Source of the DNA: Nucisporomicrobium flavum
GTDB taxonomy: Bacteria; Actinomycetota; Actinomycetes; Mycobacteriales; Micromonosporaceae
NCBI RefSeq assembly: GCF_016464385.1
Contig: NZ_JADMLH010000003.1
Span: forward strand, 695,458 to 759,457
Direction of reading: 5' to 3'
DNA length: 64,000 bases
In this document: positions 58,164 through 64,000 of the stretch, piece after piece
Position numbering within the stretch: the first letter of the stretch is position 1
Layout of the letters: every line of letters starts with the position of its first letter
Position numbers and translations under genes: made by a program
Notes under the pieces: model-generated
The model's input: only the letters and a program-made list of their open reading frames with translations
Databases searched by the model: none
Told to the model about the DNA's origin: nothing

Positions 58164-59696
58164 GTGAGCACCCCGACTTTGTACGACCGGTTCGCCGGGA
58201 CGGTGCGGCGACGGCCGGACGAGATCGCCCTGGAGGTTGCGGACCACCGGCTGACGTACCGGCAGCTGGCAGACGCCGCGGACGGCCTGGCCGCCCTGCT
58301 GCAGGCCTCGGGCTCGGACCGGCCCCGCAGGGTCGGCGTGCTGGCGGGACGGAGCTTGACTGCGTACGCCGGATATCTCGCGGCGCTGCGCATCGGCGCG
58401 ACCGTCGTGCCGCTGAACCCGGCGTTCCCCGCGGCGCGCATCGCCCTGTTGTGCGCTCGGGCCGAGGTGGACGTCGTTGTCACGGACGTCGAGGCACCCT
58501 CTGGGCTGCCGGAAGCCACGGCCGTGGTCGTCGTACGCGATGACGCCCCCGCTCTGTCGGCGGCCGGACCGGACGCGGCCGTCGCCCTCCCGCCGGCGTC
58601 CACCGAGATCGCCTACCTGCTGTTCACCTCCGGCTCCACCGGCGTGCCCAAGGGCGTGCCGATCACGCACGCCAACACCGTGGAGTACCTGGACCTGAGC
58701 ATCGCCCGGTACGGTGCCGGCCCCGGATGCCGGTTCTCGCAGTCGTTCGACCTGACGTTCGACCCGTCGCTTTTCGATCTCTTCGTCGCATGGGGCTCCG
58801 GGGCGACGGTTGTGGTGCCCCGGCGGGACGAGCTGATGGCGCCCGTCGACTACATCAACCGCAAGGGCATCACCCACTGGTACTCCGTGCCGTGGTTCGC
58901 GGCCATGGCGGACCGGCTCGGACTGCTGGTCGCGGGTGCGATGCCGAACCTGCGCTGGAGCTTGTTCGCCGGCGACCGGCTGACCCTCGACGAGGCCGCT
59001 GCCTGGCAGCGCGCGGCGCCCGGCAGCACGGTGGAGAACACCTACGGGCCGACCGAACTCACCGTGACGTGTACCGCCTATCGTCTCCCTGCGGACCGCG
59101 CCGCCTGGCCCGTCACCGCGAACGGCACCGTCCCCATCGGAGATGTCTACCCCCACCTCGAGGCGGTGGTCCTGGATGAGAACGGGTGCGAAGCGGACGA
59201 AGGCGAGCTGTGCGTACGCGGCCCGCAGCGGTTCGGGGGATACCTCGACCCCGCCGACAACGCGGGGCGCTTCCTGGCCTGGGACGGGCACACGAGTTAC
59301 CCGTACGACGGAGCCGGCCCGCTCGACGCGACGCTCTGGTACCGCACCGGCGACCGTGTCCGGACCGGCAGCTCCGGCCTGGTCCACCTCGGCCGGCTCG
59401 ACCACCAGGTCAAAGTGCAGGGCTGCCGCATCGAGCTGGGCGAGATCGAGGCCCTGGTCCGTGCGCACGACACCGTCGACGACGCCATCGTGCTCGCCGT
59501 CCCGGGACGGCGCGGCGGCCTGGAGATCGTCGCGGCGGTGACCGGCAGAGCGGTACGCACCGCGGACCTCACGTCGTCCCTTCGCACGCAATTGCCCAAG
59601 TACATGGTTCCGAGCCGGATCCAGCATCTACCGGCGATGCCGCTCAACGACAGCCGGAAGATCGACCGCCTGCGCCTGGCTGCGGCGTTCGCGTGA
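58164..59696 (+). CDS. Free-standing adenylation enzyme (DltA-like amino-acid-activating)
   Basis: From GTG 58164, preceded by GAAGGAAGCC, the enzyme has 510 residues. The adenylation core motifs are in order: LLFTSGSTGVPKGVPITHAN (A3, about 151-170), SFDLTFDPSLFDLFVAWGSG (A4), YGPTELT (A5, near 294), WYRTGDRVR (A7), LGRLDHQVKVQGCRIELGEIE (A8) and NDSRKIDR (A10, with the catalytic Lys). FDLTFDPSLFD and HWYSVPWFAAMADRL resemble D-alanine ligase DltA and related stand-alone enzymes more than modular NRPS domains. It should load an amino acid onto the carrier protein encoded next. The specificity pocket cannot be assigned safely by eye. Confidence 0.92.
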   Translation: MSTPTLYDRFAGTVRRRPDEIALEVADHRLTYRQLADAADGLAALLQASGSDRPRRVGVLAGRSLTAYAGYLAALRIGATVVPLNPAFPAARIALLCARAEVDVVVTDVEAPSGLPEATAVVVVRDDAPALSAAGPDAAVALPPASTEIAYLLFTSGSTGVPKGVPITHANTVEYLDLSIARYGAGPGCRFSQSFDLTFDPSLFDLFVAWGSGATVVVPRRDELMAPVDYINRKGITHWYSVPWFAAMADRLGLLVAGAMPNLRWSLFAGDRLTLDEAAAWQRAAPGSTVENTYGPTELTVTCTAYRLPADRAAWPVTANGTVPIGDVYPHLEAVVLDENGCEADEGELCVRGPQRFGGYLDPADNAGRFLAWDGHTSYPYDGAGPLDATLWYRTGDRVRTGSSGLVHLGRLDHQVKVQGCRIELGEIEALVRAHDTVDDAIVLAVPGRRGGLEIVAAVTGRAVRTADLTSSLRTQLPKYMVPSRIQHLPAMPLNDSRKIDRLRLAAAFA

Positions 59697-59724
59697 GGTC
59701 CACGACGCACAGCAAGGAGAGAGC

Positions 59725-59952
59725 ATGAACGGGGAACTGACAGCAGAGGCCGCCCTCCGGCAGATCTGGACCGAGGTCCTGGAACTGGACGAGGTCGACG
59801 CCGCCGACAACTTCTTCGACCTCGGTGCCGACAGCATGCAGGCCGTCGAGGTCGTCCTGAGGGCCCGGGAGAACGGTCTTCGCATCGAGGTTCCGGACCT
59901 GTTCACCACGGACACGCTGGCCGAGCTCGCCACGCTCGCCGGTGGACGGTAG
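59725..59952 (+). CDS. Peptidyl/acyl carrier protein
   Basis: The 75-residue protein is a stand-alone carrier domain: AALRQIWTEVLELDEVDAADNFFDLGADSMQAVEV, with the phosphopantetheine attachment Ser37 in LGADSMQA. NFFDLGADS is of the NRPS (PCP) type rather than the fatty-acid ACP type. It lies 28 bases after the adenylation gene and six bases before the ATP-grasp gene, so it is the natural partner of both. A phosphopantetheinyl transferase is not in the window. Confidence 0.95.
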   Translation: MNGELTAEAALRQIWTEVLELDEVDAADNFFDLGADSMQAVEVVLRARENGLRIEVPDLFTTDTLAELATLAGGR

Positions 59953-59958
59953 GCGGCG

Positions 59959-61203
59959 GTGACGACGCCAACCGTTGCCGTGGTGTACGGATTCGGCGCC
60001 GCCGGCCCGGCACAGATCGCCAAGGCCGCGCGCGACCTGGCCGACGTGTGGTTCGTGGTGGACAGTCGCGACGAGAGCACCCGCGCGGTCGCGGACATGC
60101 TGCCGCGCTTCGGGGCCGGCGTGGTGGATCTGGCCACCGCCACGGATGCGGACCTGCGGCGGCTGCTCGCCTGCGCCGAGGGCATCACCACGTTCGCCGA
60201 GGACTGCATCCAGCGGACCAGCCGCATCGCCGCGTTGCTCGGCCTGCCGTACCACGACGAGCCGACCGCTCGGCTGCTGACCGACAAGCACCTGCAGCGC
60301 GAGGCGCTGAACCTGGCTCTTCGGGCCGCGACGCCCGCGACGGTCGTCCGCACCCGCGCCGACCTGGCACCGGCCGCGGCGGCCGTGGGGTTCCCCCTCG
60401 TGGCCAAACCGCTGACCGGCAGTGCGAGCGCTTTCACCTACCGCTGCGACAGCGTGGCCGATCTGGAGCTGCGGCTGGGCGACGCCCTGGACCGCGGGGA
60501 CGGTGCCGCCTGGGCCGTCGAGGCGCTGCTCACGCCGGGACACCATCCGGCCGGTGACTTCCTCGCCGACTACGTCTCCGTCGAGTCGCTGGCCGTCGGT
60601 AGCGTGGTCAGGCACCTCGCCATCACCGACAAATTGCCTCTGGCCCGGCCGTTCCGGGAGACCGGCATGGTGTCGCCGACCGCGCTCCCGCCCGGCGTCC
60701 AGGCCGACGTGCTCACCCTGGCCGGTGACGCGGTACGCGCTCTCGGTGTACGGCACGGCCTGACGCACACCGAGGTGAAACTGACCCCCGACGGACCGCG
60801 GATCATCGAGGTCAACGGACGCCTGGGCGGCTTCGTCGCTCGCCTCATCGACCGTGCCTCCGGGCTGGATCTCGTGCGTCTGGGCCTGCTGGCCGCCCTG
60901 GGGCTGCCGACCGGTTGCCCGGAACCGGTGTTCCGGTCGGCGGCGGTGTGGTTCGGCATCGTGCCGCCGCAGTCGCGGGTGAAGGTCGCCGCGGTGCCCC
61001 CGTCCCGGGACCTTCGCGCCCTGCCCGGGGTGTGGCGGGTGGACCGCTTCACCGAGGCGGGCGACGTGCTCGACTGGGAGTACGGCAGCGGCCAGCGCGT
61101 CGCAGACCTATGGGTGGACGCGCCGGGCCTGGATGCCGTGCCGCCGCTGCTCGACCGGCTCGCCGCCGAAGCCGCGGGCGTCGTGTCCTTCGAACGGATC
61201 TGA
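59959..61203 (+). CDS. ATP-grasp ligase
   Basis: The 414-residue protein starts at GTG 59959. An N-terminal Rossmann-like domain (TVAVVYGFGAAGPAQIAKAA) is followed by the ATP-grasp fold: TARLLTDKHLQREALNLAL, VGFPLVAKPLTGSASAFTY with the ATP-binding Lys, VESLAVGSVVRHLAITDK, and the metal-binding THTEVKLTPDGPRIIEVNGRLGG. This matches carboxylate-amine ligases such as those that build dipeptides in non-ribosomal pathways. In this operon it may couple an amino acid to another acid before or after the carrier-protein step. The remaining C-terminal region (VDRFTEAGDVLDWEYGSGQ) is family-typical. Confidence 0.9.
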   Translation: MTTPTVAVVYGFGAAGPAQIAKAARDLADVWFVVDSRDESTRAVADMLPRFGAGVVDLATATDADLRRLLACAEGITTFAEDCIQRTSRIAALLGLPYHDEPTARLLTDKHLQREALNLALRAATPATVVRTRADLAPAAAAVGFPLVAKPLTGSASAFTYRCDSVADLELRLGDALDRGDGAAWAVEALLTPGHHPAGDFLADYVSVESLAVGSVVRHLAITDKLPLARPFRETGMVSPTALPPGVQADVLTLAGDAVRALGVRHGLTHTEVKLTPDGPRIIEVNGRLGGFVARLIDRASGLDLVRLGLLAALGLPTGCPEPVFRSAAVWFGIVPPQSRVKVAAVPPSRDLRALPGVWRVDRFTEAGDVLDWEYGSGQRVADLWVDAPGLDAVPPLLDRLAAEAAGVVSFERI

Positions 61204-61209
61204 GACACA

Positions 61210-62406
61210 GTGTCCCGGACCTACCGTGTGCTCGCACTCGGCATGCTCGTCACGTCCGTCGGACGCGGGCTGTACGTTCCGGCCAGCGTCCTCTACTTCA
61301 GGGCCGAGCTGGGGCTCTCCGCCAATCAGATCGGTCTTGCCCTCGCCTTCGCGGGAGCCGGCGCCCTGCTCGGCGCACCGCGGCTGGGCGCCGTGGTGGA
61401 CCGGGCCCGGCGGCCCCGGAACATCGCCGTCGCGTACGGGCTTGCGCACAGTGCTGCGATGGTCGCGCTGCTGGCGGCCGACACGTACACGGTCTTCATC
61501 GCGGTCGTGGCCGTGCTCGGAGCAGTCGAGCGCGGCAGTTCCGTGGCCCGGCAGGCGCTGGTCGCCCTGCTGTTCCCGCCGTCCGAGCGGGTGCTCACGC
61601 AGGCCCGGCTGCGAACCGTGGCAAACGTGGGGATCTCCGCCGGTGCGCTCCTCGCGGCCCTGGCCATGGCCTCCGGATCCGTCACCGGCTACGGCCTGCT
61701 CATCGCGGGCAACGGCGTTGCCTTGCTCTGCCTCGCGCTGCTGCTCCTGCGGCTGCCGCCGGCCGAGCGGCCGGCCACGGAGGCCGAGCCCCCGGAGTGG
61801 CACGCCGTGCTGCACGATCGGCCGTTCCTGACCGTGGTGTTGCTCAACGGCGGGTTGTCGCTGCACGGTGCGATCCTCAACGTCGGGCTGCCGCTCTGGG
61901 TGACGCTACGGATCGGCGCGCCGGTGTGGCTGGTACCGGCCCTCTACGCCACCAACACCGTGCTCACCGTGCTGCTGCAGGTACGCGCCGCCGGCCGGGC
62001 CGGTACACCGGCGGAGGCCGCCGATGTGCTCCGCTGGTCCGGATTGTTCACCGCCGCGGCGTGCCTGACGATGCTCGTCTCCGCGTGGCTGCCGCTCTCC
62101 GCCGCGGTAGCGGTGCTCGTGGCCGGCGTCGTCCTGCTGACGGCGGGCGAGGTCACGCAGGCCGCGGGCGGCTGGGGGCTCGCGTACGGGCTGATCCGCG
62201 GCCGCTCCGAGGGCGCCTACCTGGGCGCGTTCTCCATGGGCACGGGCCTGCAGGATCTCGCCGGGCCGTTGATCGTCACCGCCGTCCTGGTCGGGCAGCC
62301 GGTGGCAGGCCCTCTGATCACGGCGGCCGCCCTCACCGCGGTCGCCTTCGCCGTGCCGCGTGTCTTCCACCGCTCCTACTCCCGTCAGGAGGTCCTGTGC
62401 AGCTGA
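61210..62406 (+). CDS. MFS transporter, probable product exporter
   Basis: The 398-residue membrane protein starts at GTG 61210, six bases after the ATP-grasp stop. Twelve hydrophobic segments are visible. The cytoplasmic loop between segments 2 and 3 carries the MFS-A signature in degenerate form (GAPRLGAVVDRARRPRN). Further conserved parts are VRIGAPVWLVPALYATNTVLTVLLQV and GRSEGAYLGAFSMGTGLQDLAGPLIV. It is embedded in the operon with overlap to the next gene, so export of or self-protection from the cluster product is the most likely role. Confidence 0.88.
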   Translation: MSRTYRVLALGMLVTSVGRGLYVPASVLYFRAELGLSANQIGLALAFAGAGALLGAPRLGAVVDRARRPRNIAVAYGLAHSAAMVALLAADTYTVFIAVVAVLGAVERGSSVARQALVALLFPPSERVLTQARLRTVANVGISAGALLAALAMASGSVTGYGLLIAGNGVALLCLALLLLRLPPAERPATEAEPPEWHAVLHDRPFLTVVLLNGGLSLHGAILNVGLPLWVTLRIGAPVWLVPALYATNTVLTVLLQVRAAGRAGTPAEAADVLRWSGLFTAAACLTMLVSAWLPLSAAVAVLVAGVVLLTAGEVTQAAGGWGLAYGLIRGRSEGAYLGAFSMGTGLQDLAGPLIVTAVLVGQPVAGPLITAAALTAVAFAVPRVFHRSYSRQEVLCS

Positions 62407-63590
62407 CCGCCATCCCGCTCGCTGCCAACCAGGCAGGGCGCATTGCGCTGGCCCTGGGTCCGCACCGCTGGCTGAAGTCACCGTGTTACTTCGGCGTGTG
62501 GATCCGCGGCGAGGCCGATCCGGCCCTGCTCGGCCGCGCCCTCGACCAGCTCGTGCGGCGGCACAGCGCCCTCCGCTACCGGATCGACCCGGAGCGGCGA
62601 GTGGCCGTGTGCGATCCGCCGGACGGCTGGCCGCTGCGGGTCGCTGATCTGCGCGGCAAGGACGTGCCGACGCTTCTCGAGGCGGAGCTCGACCGGCTGC
62701 GTGCTCCGTTCCCGCTGGACAGCGCACCGCTGCGCCGGGCGGTCCTGGTTCGCTGTACGGACACGTCCGCACTGCTCGGCATCGCCGTCGACCACATCGT
62801 CTTCGACGGCGGGTCTGTGTCGCCGTTCCTGCGCGACCTGGAACTGTTGTGCGGCGGCGCGGCCGACATCGACGGCTCGGACTACACGACCTTCGGTGCG
62901 CGTGAAGCCTCATGGCTGTCGGCTCCGGACGGCGCGGCTGGGCTCGCGTACTGGCGGGAGCGGATTCCGGCGGCCGGACCGTTCTCCACCGGGCCGCTGC
63001 GGCGGGACGGTCCGTCCCGGCCGGCCCTTCGGTGGTCCGGTGAGGTCACCAACGCGCCTCGGCGTCCATTCCTGCTGCTCGTGGCGGCCCTCACGGCGGC
63101 CCTCCGGCGCCGGCAGCCGCGCACGCCGCTGGGCCTGGTCTTCCCGATCTCGCGTCGCGTCTGGCCCGGGACCCGGCAGGCGATCGGTTACTACAACAAC
63201 CGCGTCTATCTGGACCTACCGTACGACCAGCCTCCGGACGCCCTCCTTGCCGCCGTACGGGAGAACGTCTCCCGGGCGCTCCAGCACAGCATGGTTCCGT
63301 TCGAGGCCGTTCTCCCGCCGGATCTGTATGACCGTCGCCCGGACACGCCCCACCTGTTTCTGAACGTCGCCGAGGATCCCCGGTCGCCCGTGCTGCCCGG
63401 CGCCGAGACGGAATTCACCTGGCTGCCACGCGGAACGGCACCGGCGACCATCCACGGCATCACGCTGAACTGCCGCGTTCGCCCGGGGGCGCTGACCCTG
63501 GACGCGGTGTACGACCCCGGCCGCATCGACGGCCCCAGCCTTGAGTCCACTCTGGAAGAGGTAGCTCACATGATGGTGGGTGTGCGATGA
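62397..63590 (+). CDS. Stand-alone condensation-domain protein with DHxxxDG motif
   Basis: GTG 62397, after CAGGAGG and inside the end of the MFS gene, gives 397 residues. This is a single condensation domain. The catalytic motif is D132-H133-I-V-F-D137-G138, so the second, catalytic His and the Asp remain but the first His is Asp. Later [34 protein letters not shown] corresponds to the C4-C5 region. It most likely forms an amide or ester with the aminoacyl chain on the carrier protein at 59725. The protein is shorter than the usual 430-450 residues. Its TGA overlaps the ATG of the kinase gene by four bases. Confidence 0.88.
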   Translation: MQLTAIPLAANQAGRIALALGPHRWLKSPCYFGVWIRGEADPALLGRALDQLVRRHSALRYRIDPERRVAVCDPPDGWPLRVADLRGKDVPTLLEAELDRLRAPFPLDSAPLRRAVLVRCTDTSALLGIAVDHIVFDGGSVSPFLRDLELLCGGAADIDGSDYTTFGAREASWLSAPDGAAGLAYWRERIPAAGPFSTGPLRRDGPSRPALRWSGEVTNAPRRPFLLLVAALTAALRRRQPRTPLGLVFPISRRVWPGTRQAIGYYNNRVYLDLPYDQPPDALLAAVRENVSRALQHSMVPFEAVLPPDLYDRRPDTPHLFLNVAEDPRSPVLPGAETEFTWLPRGTAPATIHGITLNCRVRPGALTLDAVYDPGRIDGPSLESTLEEVAHMMVGVR

Positions 63591-64000
63591 ACGCTGTCAC
63601 CGTACGGGTTCCCGCAAAGGTCAACTTGCAGTTCGCCGTAGGTGCCCGTGGTGCCGACGGCTTCCACGATCTGGTCACGGTGTTCCAGGCGGTCTCGCTC
63701 TACGACGAGGTCTCGGTCACCCCGGCCGACATGCTGCAGGTGTCGGTGACCGGCGATTCCCGCATCGGTGCGCCCGCGGTGCCGTGCGACCCGACCAATC
63801 TGGCCGCGCGTGCCGCGATCGCGCTGGCCGCTTACACAGGCCGGGCGCCGACCGTGTCGATCCGGATCCGAAAGCACATCCCGGTCGCCGGTGGCATGGC
63901 GGGCGGCAGTGCGGACGCGGCTGCGACGCTGGTCGCCTGCGACCTGCTGTGGGAGACCGGGTGCAGCCGCGCGGAGTTGTCCGCGATCGCCGCGGATCTC
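63587..64000 (+). CDS. IspE-type GHMP kinase, N-terminal part (cut by window edge)
   Basis: ATG 63587 overlaps the TGA of the condensation gene. The first 138 residues are visible. [24 protein letters not shown] carries the IspE-type PAKVNL box with K11, corresponding to the substrate-binding Lys. AVSLYDEV and the GHMP ATP-binding loop [19 protein letters not shown] are nearly the consensus of 4-diphosphocytidyl-2-C-methyl-D-erythritol kinase. That enzyme performs a kinase step of the MEP isoprenoid pathway. The housekeeping ispE in actinobacteria normally follows rsmA; here it follows an NRPS-type gene. This copy is therefore a cluster-specific IspE or a kinase with a new substrate. Confidence 0.85.
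   Translation, partial: MNAVTVRVPAKVNLQFAVGARGADGFHDLVTVFQAVSLYDEVSVTPADMLQVSVTGDSRIGAPAVPCDPTNLAARAAIALAAYTGRAPTVSIRIRKHIPVAGGMAGGSADAAATLVACDLLWETGCSRAELSAIAADL

Noticed and set aside
60915..62396. N-terminal extension of the condensation protein by almost 500 codons
   Set aside because: It overlaps the ATP-grasp and MFS genes in another frame. GTG 62397 has a CAGGAGG ribosome site and fits the domain start.
1..64000. CRISPR arrays, rRNA genes, insertion sequences, known riboswitches
   Set aside because: No regularly spaced repeats, rRNA signature stretches, transposase genes or conserved riboswitch cores were seen on either strand.

Overview
This is high-GC actinobacterial DNA: codon third positions are almost all G or C, GTG and TTG starts are common, and Shine-Dalgarno sites are strong. 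An SsgB-like sporulation regulator, an AfsR/SARP regulator, F420/LLM oxidoreductases, a substrate-binding/VWA protein and secreted S1 and GH81 enzymes fit a filamentous, sporulating actinomycete. Micromonosporaceae (Actinoplanes-like) is my best guess, but the sequence alone does not prove it. I see no rRNA, CRISPR array, transposase or phage module. There is one tRNA, tRNA-Val(CAC).

Layout. 0-4 kb: end of a cupin gene, an SsuD-like monooxygenase, a winged-helix regulator and an FAD/NAD(P)-binding protein. 4-15.4 kb: a secreted beta-helix protein, two secreted SxxK serine hydrolases, a stand-alone NRPS condensation-domain protein, a DesK/NarL-type two-component system, a small membrane protein and a MacB/FtsX-type ABC transporter. 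A palindromic 18-bp operator recurs before at least three of these units, which suggests one regulon. 15.7-27.2 kb: a VWA protein, a secreted S1 protease, a P450, a class A beta-lactamase, a GH81 beta-1,3-glucanase with a LacI-type operator, a 14-residue-repeat protein, a membrane-anchored class A-like hydrolase and a DUF4352 protein. 27.3-30.0 kb: a leftward four-gene operon (YndJ-like, DUF1990, metallo-hydrolase, DedA). 30.1-34.5 kb: a rightward, translationally coupled operon (lipid kinase, BrkB, double PAP2, EEP phosphatase). 34.5-43.3 kb: hydrolase plus a 39-residue membrane peptide, diguanylate cyclase, uncharacterised proteins, DUF4236, Rrf2, AraC, SsgB-like, PGPGW protein and the tRNA.

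43.3-48.9 kb: a WYL regulator broken by a one-base frameshift, divergent from an epoxide-hydrolase-like gene with a perfect operator between them. A DUF2079 membrane protein follows, then an OmpR-type two-component system. 48.9-64 kb: a probable biosynthetic cluster. It has tailoring candidates (methyltransferase, F420/LLM enzyme, BBE-type flavoprotein), LysR, AfsR/SARP and LuxR regulators, and a tight rightward operon: an 87-residue protein, free-standing adenylation enzyme, carrier protein, ATP-grasp ligase, MFS exporter, condensation-domain protein and an IspE-type GHMP kinase cut by the window edge. An MEP-pathway-type kinase translationally coupled to a dissociated NRPS module is the most unusual system here. 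The product cannot be read from the sequence, and the cluster continues to the right.
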